Assembly: GCA_024235315.1 (NCBI GenBank)
Contig: JACKMP010000007.1
Location: 62,001-126,000 of the forward strand
DNA length: 64,000 nt
DNA from: Chromatiaceae bacterium
GTDB taxonomy: Bacteria; Pseudomonadota; Gammaproteobacteria; Chromatiales; Chromatiaceae
Direction: 5' to 3'
Numbering within the stretch: position 1 is the stretch's first letter; each line of letters begins with the position of its first letter. Below are positions 32,000-41,560 of this stretch, in pieces. The position numbers and the translations under genes are program-made. The notes under the pieces were generated by a model. The model had not been told where the DNA came from, searched no databases, and saw nothing but the letters and a program-made list of their open reading frames with translations.

Positions 32000-34900
32000 A
32001 TGATGCCCCAAGTGCAACACGATCGCAGTGCGCTGCGATGGATCCGCGGTGAGCTTGACCAGTCGGTGCGTGAGGCGCGCATCGCGTTGGAGGATTACGT
32101 CGAAGGGCAGCACGCGAGGCTGCAAGCCGGCATCGACCTGCTGCACCATGTGCACGGTGCACTCGATATGGTGCAGGTCTATGGTGGAGCCATGCTGGCC
32201 GATGAGATGGAACAGCTGGCGCTGGCGATGTTTCACGGCCGGGTCAAGCGCCCTGATGCCGCTGCAGAGGCGCTGATGCTTGGCATGGTTCAGCTGCCCG
32301 CGTATATCGAAAAGGTCGAGGGTGGCGGTGCGGATGTGCCGTTGGCCCTGCTGCCGCTGATGAACGACCTGCGCGCAGTGCGCGAGGCGCCGCTGGTCTC
32401 CGAGACCTCACTGTTCGCACCCAAGCTCAACGCCGTCATCGCGGCAGAAACCGTCCGGCCGGGTTCGGGCAACCGTAATCTTCCGCAGCTGATTCATCAT
32501 CAGCGCAGCCACTATCACAAGGCGTTGCTGCACTGGATTCGTGGGCAGGACGTTGCCACCGCGCTGATGCAGATCCGCGATGTGCTCGATACCCTCCACA
32601 GCGCCGCCGGCACCGCCCGTCTGCGGCGACTGCTGGACGCGGGTGAGGCGCTGGCCAAGGCATTGCTGGATGACGGGCAGGCGCCCGCCCCGGCGGCGAA
32701 GCCGTTGTTCGGCAAGCTCGACCGCGTGTTCAAGCAGGTCATGGACCAGGGTGAAGAGGCGGCAATGCTCGACTTCCCGGTCGATCTGCTGAAGAACATG
32801 CTGTATTACGTTGCCCGCTCGACGTCCCGGGATCCTGCGGTACTCGCGGTGAAACAGACGGCGGACCTGGCGAACAATTTCCCGGAGCAGATGCAACAGG
32901 GTGTCGCGGCCGGTTCCCTCGGCGGGCCGGATCGAGAGTTGTTCCAGGCGGTCGGTGATGCCCTGGCGCAGGATCTCGGTGACGTGAAGGACCAACTGGA
33001 CCTTTTCATGCGCAGCGACCGCAGCCAGCTGGCGCGTCTGACCGGTCTGGCGCAGCCGATACAGCGTATCGGCGATACCCTTGGCATGGTCGGGCGTGGT
33101 GACCTGCGCACCCGCCTCAAGCGCCGCTGCGAGGAACTGCATGCGGTCGAGGCGTCGGGCGAAGCAATGCCCGACGAGCACCTGATGACGCTTGCCGGTG
33201 ACCTGCTGTTTGTCGAGTCGGCATTGGCCGGCCTGGCTGGCGGTGCCGCACCCGAAGGCGCCGCGGATGCGGCCATCGAGCCGAGTCTTTCGGCGGGCGA
33301 GTTGCGGCAACACCTGCGCGCTGCCGTCGACGAGGCCCTGGTCGAGCTGGCGCGTACCAAAGACACCATCCTGCAGTACCTTGAATACCCCGAACAGGTA
33401 CGGCAGTTGATCGATGTGCCGTCACGGCTGCACTTGGTGGCCGGCGTTCTGCAGATGCTTGAACTGCCCGAAGCCGGCCGGTTGCTCGGTGATCTGAAGC
33501 CCTATGTCGCGGCGCTTGCAAGTGGCGAGGAGCAGGCGCCGGATGCCCAGCGTCGCGATGCCCTGGCGGACGTGATCGTGAGTGCCGAGCTGTACATGCA
33601 GAGTGCGATCGAGCCCGGCGCCGATCGCGCGCAGTTGCTGGCCTTTGCCGAAGCGGCATTGCAGCGGCTCGGTCTGCGGCAGGCGGAACCGACCGAGCCG
33701 GCTCCGGCCGCACAACTCGAACCTGCGGCTGCCGCGCTGGCGGAAGAGTCTCCGGCACAGCAGGACGTGACACCGGCGATTGCGGCGGAGGAACCTCAGG
33801 AGGAGCCGGCACCGGTCGTCGCGGCGGATGCGGAGGCCACAGAGGAATCGCCGATCGATTCGGCAGATACCGGGGACTCAGTCGTGATGCAGCCGGCGGG
33901 CAGCGATTCAGTCGATGTCGATTCGGAGATCCTCGAGGTGTTTGGCGAGGAGGCCGAGGAAGAACTTCAGTCGATTCAGGCGTGCTTCCCGAGATGGCGG
34001 GCCGATCGGGCGGACCGCGAATCCCTGCTGACGATGCGTCGTTCTTTCCATACGCTCAAGGGCAGTGGGCGGATCGTCGGTGCCAGAAATATCGGCGAGT
34101 TTTCCTGGTCGATCGAAAATATGCTCAACCGTGTGATCGACGGTACCGTACCGGTTACTGGCGATCTGCTGCAGCTGATGGACGAGGTGGTGGCAACGTT
34201 GCCGGTGCTGGTCGCCGAGAGTGCCCGGCCCGGGCATCATGACACCGATGTCTCCGCACTTGCCGAACGCGCGGATGCCCTTGCGTCGGGGGCTTCCGCC
34301 GCCACGCCGGCACCGACGGGGGACGCGCAGCCGACGGGCCCCGGAGAGGGTCTTGCAGATGACGAACTACGGGACATCGACGCGACGTCAGAGTTGAGCG
34401 AACTGTCGTCGCAAATCGAAGATGACCTGGCGTCCGATGACACACTCGAGCTCGAATTCGACGCAAGCAGCGTAGTGCTGTCGCCAGATGACGATATGTC
34501 CGCAGACGCAGACATCGTCCCGGATTCGAGTGTCGTACCAGCGGAGGAGACGCTGTTCAAAGCGACTGCCGATGAGGTCGGGGCTGGTCATTTTGCTGAT
34601 CAGGGCATGGTCGCCGACGAGTCGATTCTGACGGATGCTCCGGTGCAGGATTCAGAGTTCCTGGATCTCGAGCCGAGCGCCGTGGATGGCGCGGATTCCA
34701 GCCTCAATGCGGTCTTCTTGAACGAGGCAGAAGGGCATCTGAATGTCCTTTCCGCATTCATAGACCGGGCCCGGGGCCTTGCAGGCGGCTGTGCCCTGGA
34801 AGACGGCGTAAGGCGCGCCATGCACACTCTGCGTGGCAGTTCGAGCGCGGCCGGTGCCACCGGGATGGCCGAACTGGCCGGGGCGCTGGAAGATTTCAGC

Positions 34901-37900
34901 AACCTGATGTGTGATTCAAAGCGGCCTCTCGACAGCGACATACTCGATCTGCTCGAGCGCAGCCACCAGACGCTGTCGGCACTTGCGGCAGCGGTCGAGG
35001 ATCCACACCGCGACGCCACCGGATGGGAAGCGCTGCGCGACGAGGTCGACCGCTTGACTGCCGCGATGGCGCAACCGCCTGCCGCAACGGGTGACGAAGG
35101 AGAGACTTCGCAGGCACTGGAGGCCTTGGATCCAGAGCTGGTGGAGATCTTCCTTGAAGAGGCCAGGGAGCTGCTGGAGGCGCTCGAAGGAGAGCTCGGG
35201 GACTGGCAGTACGCGACCTCGGACGACCAGATGCCAGTGGCCAAACTGCAACGCACGCTCCACACGATGAAAGGCGGTGCGCGCCTGGCAGGTATCGCCC
35301 CCGTCGGTGATCTCAGCCATGCGCTGGAGTCGGTCTTCGAGAGCGTGGCCGAACGCCGCATCGTCGGCAATGAGCGCCTGAAGGGGCTCGTGCGTCACGC
35401 CACCGATGCCCTCGCTCAGGATATCGAGATCCTGATGCGCGGGGTGATGCCAGCAGCGCATACCGCGATCATCGACCGGCTTGAGACAGCGGCCCGTGGC
35501 CGCGAATGGGACGACATAGCCGCGGTCGAGGCGGTTATCACAACGGACGATGAGGTTTCGCAGCTCGTCGAACCCCAGGCGCAACCCGAACCAGAACCCG
35601 AGCCGGAGCCGGAGCCGGAGCCAGAGCCGGAGCCAGAGCCAGAGCCGGAGCCAGAGCCAGAGCCGGAGCCAGAGCCAGAGCCAGAGCCAGAGTCGCAGGT
35701 CGCCACTCCGGGTGATGCGATTCCCGAGGCGGAAGGGGACGTGACGACGTTGGGTGGCAGTGAGGCAGTGCCTGCGCAGGATGTCGCGTCGACATTGCAG
35801 GGTGCCGAACAGCCGGCGCATGACGATGTGGCGGAACTCGCCGAGAGCGAGCCGGAAGCCGAGGATGAATTCGGCGCCGACTCCGAGTTGCTGACGGACT
35901 CGCAGCTGATGACCGACTCCGAGTTGCTCAGAGATTCCAGCTTCCTGGTCGCGGGTTCGGTGATGGCCACGGATGTCGGCCCGGTGGGGGCCGTCGTCAA
36001 AAGCGATTCCACGGTGGTGCAGTTCCCTGGCGGTGGTCGCCATCTCGACGAAGAGGGATTCGTGCCGCGCCGTCCGTTGCCGCAGCAGGAGGCGCCGTCG
36101 GCGACGGGCACCGAGCGTGTCCGGGTGTCGTCCGAGGCGCTTGATCAGATGGTCAACAATGCCGGCGAGGTGAGCATCTACCGCGCCCGCATCGAGCAGC
36201 AGAACAACAGCTTCGCCTTCAACCTCGGGGAACTCGGGCAGACCATCGACCGACTGCGCAGCCAGCTGCGCGACCTCGAACTGGAGACCGAGGCGCAGAT
36301 ACTGTCGCGCCATGAACGCGAGGGTGAATCGAGGGCCGATTTCGATCCTCTGGAACTCGACCGCTATTCGACCATCCAGCAGTTGTCGCGCGCACTGTCG
36401 GAGACCGTGGAGGACCTGTCCAACCTCGGCCAGTCGCTGAGTGAACTGAGCCGTGACACGGATACCCTGTTGCTGCAGCAGGCGCGCGTCAATACCGACC
36501 TGCAGGACGGCCTGCTGCGCACCCGCATGGTAAAGTTCTCAAGTCGTGTGCCGCGACTCGAGCGCGTGGTGCGTCAGACCAGTCACAGCGTCGGAAAGCA
36601 GGCCGGGCTCAAGGTAATCGGCGGCGGCGAGGACATGGATCGGGCGATTCTCGAACGCATGATGAGTCCGCTGGAGCACCTGCTGCGCAACGCGGTGTCT
36701 CACGGCATCGAGGATGCCAATACCCGGCTGGCCAATGGCAAGCCTGCCCAGGGCCTGATCACGCTGCACCTGGCGCGCGAGGGCTCTGACGTGGTGCTGA
36801 CGCTGGCCGACGACGGCGCTGGGCTCGACCGTGCGCGTATCCGTGCCAAGGCAGTCGAACGCGGCCTGCTCGATGAGGATGCCGCAGTCGATGATGACGA
36901 CCTGTATCAGCTCATCCTGCAACATGGGTTCTCGACCGCGCAGGAGCTGTCGCAGGTATCCGGTCGCGGGGTCGGCATGGATGTCGTACTTACCGAGGTC
37001 AAGCAGCTCGGTGGCACGCTGGAGATTGATTCGCAGCCCGGGCGCGGTACCGGATTCACGATCCGCCTGCCATTCACGCTGGCGATCACCGATTCGCTGC
37101 TGGTGACCCTTGGCGACGATATCTATGCGGTACCGCATAGCAGCATGGACGGGGTGGTGCGCATCCCGGTCGACGAACTGCGGTCCATCTATAACGGTGA
37201 GCAGCCGGTGTTCAGGTATGACGAGCGTGATTACAACGTGCGTTATCTCGGCACCATGCTTGGCGTCCAGGCGCCACATATCAGCGAGGGGACGCGCTGG
37301 CTGCCTCTTTTGCTGGTGCGCTCCGGCGAACATCGTGTTGCGATCCAGGTGGACAGTCTGTTGGGTAACCGGCAGATCGTGGTCAAGTCCGTCGGGGCGC
37401 AGTTGAGCACGGTGCGCTGGTTCACCGGCGGCACCATACTCGCTGATGGGCAGATTGCGTTGATCCTCGACGTCAACAGCCTGGTTCGCATGGACAGTGC
37501 GCAGCAGCTCGTCGCGCCTGCGGAGGTATCGGCGCCGGTGAGCAAAGGGGTGTCGGTGATGGTGGTCGACGATTCGATCACCGTGCGCAAGGTCACCAGT
37601 CGTCTGCTCGAACGCCACAACATGCACGTCATCACGGCCAAGGACGGGGTGGACGCGGTGACCCTGCTGCAGGAACAGCACCCGGACGTGATGTTGCTGG
37701 ATATCGAGATGCCGCGTATGGACGGTTACGAATTGGCACGCCACATGCGAAGCACGCCGGAACTGAGCGATATACCGATCATCATGATCACCTCACGTAC
37801 TGGCGACAAGCACCGCAGCCGCGCCCTGGAGCTGGGCGTGAAGCGCTACCTTGGTAAGCCTTATCAGGAAGCTGAACTGCTCGAAAATATCTACACCGTG

Positions 37901-37921
37901 TTGGCGGATTCGGCATTGTGA
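32000..37921 (+). CDS. chpA: Hybrid chemotaxis histidine kinase ChpA (PilL)
   Basis: A 1,973-residue CheA-type kinase, the hub of the twitching chemosensory system. The N-terminal third contains degenerate, FimL-like helical domains. Three canonical HPt domains have phospho-acceptor His684 (FHTLKGS), His942 (MHTLRGS) and His1088 (LHTMKGG). A Pro-Glu repeat (residues about 1196-1231) precedes the dimerisation helices. The ATPase core has LLRNAVSHGIED, ADDGAGLD and GRGVGMDVV, followed by a CheW-like domain and a C-terminal receiver with Asp1901 (LLDIEMPRMDG). Pseudomonas ChpA has more phosphotransfer domains and about 2,470 residues, so this is a shorter version. It overlaps chpC by four bases. 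Confidence 0.96.
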   Translation: MMPQVQHDRSALRWIRGELDQSVREARIALEDYVEGQHARLQAGIDLLHHVHGALDMVQVYGGAMLADEMEQLALAMFHGRVKRPDAAAEALMLGMVQLPAYIEKVEGGGADVPLALLPLMNDLRAVREAPLVSETSLFAPKLNAVIAAETVRPGSGNRNLPQLIHHQRSHYHKALLHWIRGQDVATALMQIRDVLDTLHSAAGTARLRRLLDAGEALAKALLDDGQAPAPAAKPLFGKLDRVFKQVMDQGEEAAMLDFPVDLLKNMLYYVARSTSRDPAVLAVKQTADLANNFPEQMQQGVAAGSLGGPDRELFQAVGDALAQDLGDVKDQLDLFMRSDRSQLARLTGLAQPIQRIGDTLGMVGRGDLRTRLKRRCEELHAVEASGEAMPDEHLMTLAGDLLFVESALAGLAGGAAPEGAADAAIEPSLSAGELRQHLRAAVDEALVELARTKDTILQYLEYPEQVRQLIDVPSRLHLVAGVLQMLELPEAGRLLGDLKPYVAALASGEEQAPDAQRRDALADVIVSAELYMQSAIEPGADRAQLLAFAEAALQRLGLRQAEPTEPAPAAQLEPAAAALAEESPAQQDVTPAIAAEEPQEEPAPVVAADAEATEESPIDSADTGDSVVMQPAGSDSVDVDSEILEVFGEEAEEELQSIQACFPRWRADRADRESLLTMRRSFHTLKGSGRIVGARNIGEFSWSIENMLNRVIDGTVPVTGDLLQLMDEVVATLPVLVAESARPGHHDTDVSALAERADALASGASAATPAPTGDAQPTGPGEGLADDELRDIDATSELSELSSQIEDDLASDDTLELEFDASSVVLSPDDDMSADADIVPDSSVVPAEETLFKATADEVGAGHFADQGMVADESILTDAPVQDSEFLDLEPSAVDGADSSLNAVFLNEAEGHLNVLSAFIDRARGLAGGCALEDGVRRAMHTLRGSSSAAGATGMAELAGALEDFSNLMCDSKRPLDSDILDLLERSHQTLSALAAAVEDPHRDATGWEALRDEVDRLTAAMAQPPAATGDEGETSQALEALDPELVEIFLEEARELLEALEGELGDWQYATSDDQMPVAKLQRTLHTMKGGARLAGIAPVGDLSHALESVFESVAERRIVGNERLKGLVRHATDALAQDIEILMRGVMPAAHTAIIDRLETAARGREWDDIAAVEAVITTDDEVSQLVEPQAQPEPEPEPEPEPEPEPEPEPEPEPEPEPEPEPEPEPESQVATPGDAIPEAEGDVTTLGGSEAVPAQDVASTLQGAEQPAHDDVAELAESEPEAEDEFGADSELLTDSQLMTDSELLRDSSFLVAGSVMATDVGPVGAVVKSDSTVVQFPGGGRHLDEEGFVPRRPLPQQEAPSATGTERVRVSSEALDQMVNNAGEVSIYRARIEQQNNSFAFNLGELGQTIDRLRSQLRDLELETEAQILSRHEREGESRADFDPLELDRYSTIQQLSRALSETVEDLSNLGQSLSELSRDTDTLLLQQARVNTDLQDGLLRTRMVKFSSRVPRLERVVRQTSHSVGKQAGLKVIGGGEDMDRAILERMMSPLEHLLRNAVSHGIEDANTRLANGKPAQGLITLHLAREGSDVVLTLADDGAGLDRARIRAKAVERGLLDEDAAVDDDDLYQLILQHGFSTAQELSQVSGRGVGMDVVLTEVKQLGGTLEIDSQPGRGTGFTIRLPFTLAITDSLLVTLGDDIYAVPHSSMDGVVRIPVDELRSIYNGEQPVFRYDERDYNVRYLGTMLGVQAPHISEGTRWLPLLLVRSGEHRVAIQVDSLLGNRQIVVKSVGAQLSTVRWFTGGTILADGQIALILDVNSLVRMDSAQQLVAPAEVSAPVSKGVSVMVVDDSITVRKVTSRLLERHNMHVITAKDGVDAVTLLQEQHPDVMLLDIEMPRMDGYELARHMRSTPELSDIPIIMITSRTGDKHRSRALELGVKRYLGKPYQEAELLENIYTVLADSAL
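35585..35692 (+). repeat. In-frame Pro-Glu tandem repeat in chpA
   Basis: A 108-base tract of hexanucleotide units (CCGGAG, CCAGAG and variants) encodes 18 uninterrupted Pro-Glu dipeptides between the last HPt domain and the dimerisation/kinase core of ChpA. It should form a stiff, highly charged linker. The near-perfect DNA repeat is prone to slippage, and because units are six bases long, changes would alter linker length without breaking the frame. Confidence 0.95.
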
Positions 37922-38373
37922 GTCAGCGCGACGACGAGATCCGCTGCATGCTCATCCCGTTGCGTGAGGGGCGTCTGCTGCTGCCGAATGCGGCGGTCGC
38001 CGAGGTCATCGGCTATCGTGAACCGGACGCGTTGGATCATCCGTTGCCCTGGCTGCAGGGCAAGGTCGGCTGGCACCAGCGTGATATCCCGGTGGTCGAT
38101 TTCGAGCGTTTGCTCGGACGTTCGGTCGCCGGTGGTGGTATTCGGCAGCGTATCGCCGTTTGTTATGCCCTGCAGCCCGAAAGCGCCTGGCCCTTGATCG
38201 GGCTGGTGGCACAAGGCATACCGCGGTTGTTGCGGGTGCAACGTGAGGTGATCGAGTTTGCCGGGACACCGGCGTCGGACGCGTCGCCGATAAGGATGCG
38301 GATCTCGGTTGGCGGCGAGGAACTGATGGTGCCCGATCTGGACTATCTGCATACGCAGTTGCCCACCATCTGA
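37918..38373 (+). CDS. chpC: CheW-like protein ChpC
   Basis: A 151-residue CheW-domain protein with GTG start overlapping the chpA stop by four bases. The core PWLQGKVGWHQRDIPVVDFERLLG matches the CheW binding loop, though more divergent than PilI. In Pseudomonas ChpC is an additional adaptor thought to connect other receptors to the ChpA kinase. It ends the cluster; pilK and chpB (adaptation methyltransferase and methylesterase) are absent here. The stop is 13 bases from that of the convergent rsmE. Confidence 0.87.
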   Translation: MSQRDDEIRCMLIPLREGRLLLPNAAVAEVIGYREPDALDHPLPWLQGKVGWHQRDIPVVDFERLLGRSVAGGGIRQRIAVCYALQPESAWPLIGLVAQGIPRLLRVQREVIEFAGTPASDASPIRMRISVGGEELMVPDLDYLHTQLPTI

Positions 38374-38386
38374 ACCGATTCGCGGC

Positions 38387-39112
38387 TCAGCGAAAATCAC
38401 CCCACAGGACCTGGATCGCCGCCAGCGCGGCCAACGGTGCCGTTTCCGTGCGCAGGACGCGCGGCCCCAGCCGTACGTCGGTAAATCCGCTCCTGATCGC
38501 CCGCCCGCGCTCTCCCTCGCTCAGCCCCCCTTCGGGTCCTATCAGCAGGTTCAAGGCACCATCCGGTGGTGCAGCGGTCGCCAGGGTGTTGGTGGCCTTG
38601 TGGTAAAGCATCAGACCGGTTCGCTGCGCGGTGAGCCATTCGTCGAGCGCCTGGGGCGGGTGGAGCATTGGGACGCGACTGCGTCCGCTTTGTTCGCAGG
38701 CGCTGACAATCACCCCCCGCCAGTGTTCCATACGCTTGTCACGGCGCTCCGAGGTCAACTGCACGACACTGCGTGCGGTCAACAAGGGGGTCAGTGCCTG
38801 TACCCCGAGTTCGACCGATTTCTGGATCGCGAAATCCATCCTCTCGCCGCGCGATATGCCGATCCCGAGGTGGATAGGCAGTGCGGTCTCCGGTTCGGTG
38901 GAGAGCACCTCGCCGATCCGGGCGCTGCATCCGCGGCGGTCGCAGCGCGTCAGTTCGGCGGCACAGTCCCGCCCGTCACCATTGAACAGGACGATCGACT
39001 GGCCTGTCCTCAGGCGCAGTACCTGGGTCAGGTAGCGGCATGCACGCTCGTCCAGTACCACCTCGCCGCCGGGTGCAAGCGCCTGCGTGGTATGGATGCG
39101 GGACAGGCGCAT
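38387..39112 (-). CDS. rsmE: 16S rRNA m3U1498 methyltransferase
   Basis: SPOUT-fold methyltransferase that methylates N3 of U1498 in 16S rRNA using S-adenosylmethionine. It has 241 residues from the ATG at 39112 (MRLSRIHT); the frame runs on upstream into metF, but without family similarity. The knotted SAM site is seen in LLIGPEGGLSEGE and the terminal RVLRTETAPLAAL. It is 14 bases downstream of metF and may belong to the riboswitch-controlled ahcY-metF transcript. Confidence 0.96.
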   Translation of the reverse strand: MRLSRIHTTQALAPGGEVVLDERACRYLTQVLRLRTGQSIVLFNGDGRDCAAELTRCDRRGCSARIGEVLSTEPETALPIHLGIGISRGERMDFAIQKSVELGVQALTPLLTARSVVQLTSERRDKRMEHWRGVIVSACEQSGRSRVPMLHPPQALDEWLTAQRTGLMLYHKATNTLATAAPPDGALNLLIGPEGGLSEGERGRAIRSGFTDVRLGPRVLRTETAPLAALAAIQVLWGDFR

Positions 39113-39126
39113 ACGAGGTGCCGGCC

Positions 39127-39984
39127 TCAGCCCGCTGCTGCGTCCAGGCCCAGGTTGTCCCAAATCGCCAGTGTCGGCTCGGCCTGGTTCATGGTGTAGA
39201 AGTGCAGGCCCGGTGCATCCATGTCGAGCAGGCGCCGGCACAGGTCGGTGACGACTTCGGTACCGAGTTTGCGGATGCTCTCTATGTCGTCGCCGTAGCC
39301 TTCGAGGCGCTTGCGCAGCCAGCGTGGAATCTCCGCGCCGCAGGCATCTGAAAAACGCACCAGGTTGCTGAAATTGGTGATGGGCATGATCCCCGGCACG
39401 ACCGGGATATCGATCGAACGGCGTTCGCAGGCGTCGATGAAGCTTGCATACGCGTCGGCGTTGTAGAAGTACTGGGTGATCGCCGAGTCGGCCCCGGCAT
39501 CGACCTTGCGTTTGAAGTTGTCCAGGTCGCGGTTGAAGTTGGCGGCCTGCGGATGCATCTCAGGGTAGGCCGCAACCTCGATACGGAAACGGTCGCCGAA
39601 CTGCTGCCGGATCAGTGCCACCAGTTCGTTGGCGTGGTTCAGGTCACCCATGGCACCGGCCCCGGCGCCCGACGGCAGGTCACCGCGCAGCGCGACGATG
39701 CGGCTGATGCCCTGTGCCTCGTAGCGATGGAGGATCTCGATGATCTCGCCTGTACTGCTGCCGATGCAAGACAGGTGCGGTGCGGCGTCTATTCCCTGGT
39801 CCCTGATCCAGTCGACGGTGGCGAAGGTGTTGCTCTGCGTCGAGCCGCCGGCGCCGTAGGTCACCGAAAAGAATGCCGGGCGGTGGGCATTCAGGGTCAT
39901 AACCGTTTCGCGCAGCTTGGCGATGCCCTTGTCGGTCTTCGGCGGAAAAAGTTCGAAGCTGAAGATTGCGGTGGTGTGGTTCAT
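39127..39984 (-). CDS. metF: 5,10-Methylenetetrahydrofolate reductase
   Basis: FAD enzyme that reduces methylene-THF to methyl-THF, the methyl donor for methionine synthesis. It has 285 residues, the normal bacterial length. FSFELFPPKTDKG at the N-terminus, the FAD-binding LRGDLPSGAG and DAGADSAITQYFYNADAY are diagnostic. It lies 66 bases downstream of ahcY in the same direction, a common pair: AhcY yields homocysteine and MetF provides the methyl group to remake methionine. Confidence 0.98.
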   Translation of the reverse strand: MNHTTAIFSFELFPPKTDKGIAKLRETVMTLNAHRPAFFSVTYGAGGSTQSNTFATVDWIRDQGIDAAPHLSCIGSSTGEIIEILHRYEAQGISRIVALRGDLPSGAGAGAMGDLNHANELVALIRQQFGDRFRIEVAAYPEMHPQAANFNRDLDNFKRKVDAGADSAITQYFYNADAYASFIDACERRSIDIPVVPGIMPITNFSNLVRFSDACGAEIPRWLRKRLEGYGDDIESIRKLGTEVVTDLCRRLLDMDAPGLHFYTMNQAEPTLAIWDNLGLDAAAG

Positions 39985-40050
39985 GGCGTTCCCGGTTCCG
40001 GGGTGCGCAGGCGGGTCTGGACCGCGCTGCGCACCCGGTGTCGCGTTGGA

Positions 40051-41457
40051 TCAGTAGCGGTAATGATCGGCCTTGTACGGACCTTCAACCGGCACGCCGA
40101 TATAGTCGGCCTGGTCCTGGCTGAGAACTGTCAGCTTGGCGCCGATCTTGCCCAGGTGCAGGCGTGCGACCTCTTCATCCAGCTTTTTCGGCAGGATATA
40201 CACGCCGACCGGGTATTCGTCCCGCCTGGCGAATAGCTCGATCTGCGCCAAGACCTGGTTGGTGAAGCTGTTAGACATCACGAAACTGGGATGCCCGGTG
40301 GCACAGCCCAGGTTTACCAGCCGGCCTTCGGCGAGCATGATGATGCGCTTGCCGTCCGGGAAGATGATGTGGTCGACCTGCGGCTTGATGTTTTCCCACT
40401 GGTACTTCTTGACGCTGGCGATATCGATCTCGTTGTCGAAGTGACCGATGTTGCAAACGATCGCCTGGTCCTTCATCGCAGCCATGTGGTCATGGCAGAT
40501 GATGTCCTTGTTGCCGGTGGTGGTGACGAAGATGTCTGCCAGCGGGGCAGCGTCTTCCATCGTGACCACGCGGTAGCCTTCCATCGCCGCCTGCAGTGCA
40601 CAGATCGGGTCGATCTCGGTGATCCAGACGGTCGCGCCCAGTCCGCGCAGCGACTGTGCAGAGCCTTTGCCGACGTCGCCATAGCCGCACACCAGGGCGA
40701 TCTTGCCGGCGATCATCACGTCGGTGGCGCGTTTGATGCCGTCGACCAGCGATTCACGGCAGCCATAGAGGTTGTCGAACTTGGACTTGGTCACCGAGTC
40801 GTTGACGTTCATCGCCGGGAACAGCAGCTGGCCTTTTTTCAGCATCTCGTACAGGCGATGCACCCCGGTGGTGGTCTCCTCGGTCACGCCACGGATCGAT
40901 TCCGCCATGCGGTGATATCGCTTCGGGTCTTCGGCCAGGCTGCGCTTGAGCACGCCCAGAATCACCTGCCATTCCTCAGGATCACTGGCTTTCGGATCCG
41001 GCACCGCGCCGGCGTTGGCGTATTCGACGCCCTTGTGCACCAGCAGGGTGGCGTCACCGCCGTCGTCGAGGATCATGTTGGGGGCTTCGCCGTTCGGCCA
41101 GTTCAGCACCTGCTCGGTGCACCACCAGTATTCTTCCAGTGTCTCGCCCTTCCAGGCATAGACCGGGATGCCGGCAGCGGCGATGGCGGCGGCGGCGTGA
41201 TCCTGGGTGGAGAAGATGTTGCATGAACACCAGCGTACCTGGGCGCCGAGTTCGACCAGGGTCTCGATCAGCACTGCGGTCTGGATGGTCATGTGCAGTG
41301 AGCCGGTGATGCGCGCGCCCTTGAGCGGCTTCTCCTGGCCGTACTTGGCACGCAGGGCCATCAGGCCCGGCATCTCGGTCTCGGCGATGCGCATCTCTTT
41401 GCGGCCCCAGTCGGCCAGCGACATGTCGGCGACCTTGAAATCGGTAAACTCACTCAT
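40051..41457 (-). CDS. ahcY: Adenosylhomocysteinase
   Basis: NAD-dependent tetrameric enzyme that hydrolyses S-adenosylhomocysteine to adenosine and homocysteine, removing the product that inhibits methyltransferases. It has 468 residues and includes the roughly 40-residue insertion common in proteobacterial enzymes. NAD site GYGDVGKGSAQSL, substrate-binding NVNDSVTKSKFDN and C-terminal KADHYRY are all present. Its 5' leader carries an SAH riboswitch, so expression should rise as SAH accumulates. metF and rsmE follow. Confidence 0.99.
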   Translation of the reverse strand: MSEFTDFKVADMSLADWGRKEMRIAETEMPGLMALRAKYGQEKPLKGARITGSLHMTIQTAVLIETLVELGAQVRWCSCNIFSTQDHAAAAIAAAGIPVYAWKGETLEEYWWCTEQVLNWPNGEAPNMILDDGGDATLLVHKGVEYANAGAVPDPKASDPEEWQVILGVLKRSLAEDPKRYHRMAESIRGVTEETTTGVHRLYEMLKKGQLLFPAMNVNDSVTKSKFDNLYGCRESLVDGIKRATDVMIAGKIALVCGYGDVGKGSAQSLRGLGATVWITEIDPICALQAAMEGYRVVTMEDAAPLADIFVTTTGNKDIICHDHMAAMKDQAIVCNIGHFDNEIDIASVKKYQWENIKPQVDHIIFPDGKRIIMLAEGRLVNLGCATGHPSFVMSNSFTNQVLAQIELFARRDEYPVGVYILPKKLDEEVARLHLGKIGAKLTVLSQDQADYIGVPVEGPYKADHYRY

Positions 41458-41483
41458 GGTTGTTGACTCCTGTTCAAGAAACG

Positions 41484-41560
41484 TGAGTGAGCGCCGTTGT
41501 GCAGAACCGTATCCACTACCGAGCCTGGCCTGTCAGTGCAGGTTGCAGCGCCCCTCGGGA
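41484..41560 (-). ncRNA. S-adenosylhomocysteine (SAH) riboswitch
   Basis: Read on the minus strand, the ahcY leader contains the conserved blocks I know from the SAH riboswitch family (Rfam RF01057): CCGAGGGGCGCTGC at the 5' end, GGCCAGGCTCGG in the middle, and CAACGGCGCTCAC at the 3' end. The CTCGG/CCGAG arms (41554-41558 and 41519-41523 on the plus strand) form the P1 stem, and the two GCGC blocks are placed to pair as a pseudoknot. The element ends about 27 bases before the ahcY ATG. SAH riboswitches turn on gene expression when SAH binds. Confidence 0.93.

Noticed and set aside
30076..32082. A 668-codon open frame antisense to pilJ
   Set aside because: High-GC genes leave long open antisense frames. 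The product is rich in Arg, His and Leu with no recognisable domain, and the sense strand encodes a clear PilJ.
35585..35692. Tandem repeat considered as a CRISPR-like array
   Set aside because: Units are six bases long without spacers and encode a continuous Pro-Glu linker within chpA.
34916..36313. A 465-codon open frame antisense to chpA across the Pro-Glu tract
   Set aside because: The frame is a mirror of the repeat (long Leu-Trp-Arg runs), and chpA is unambiguous on the other strand.
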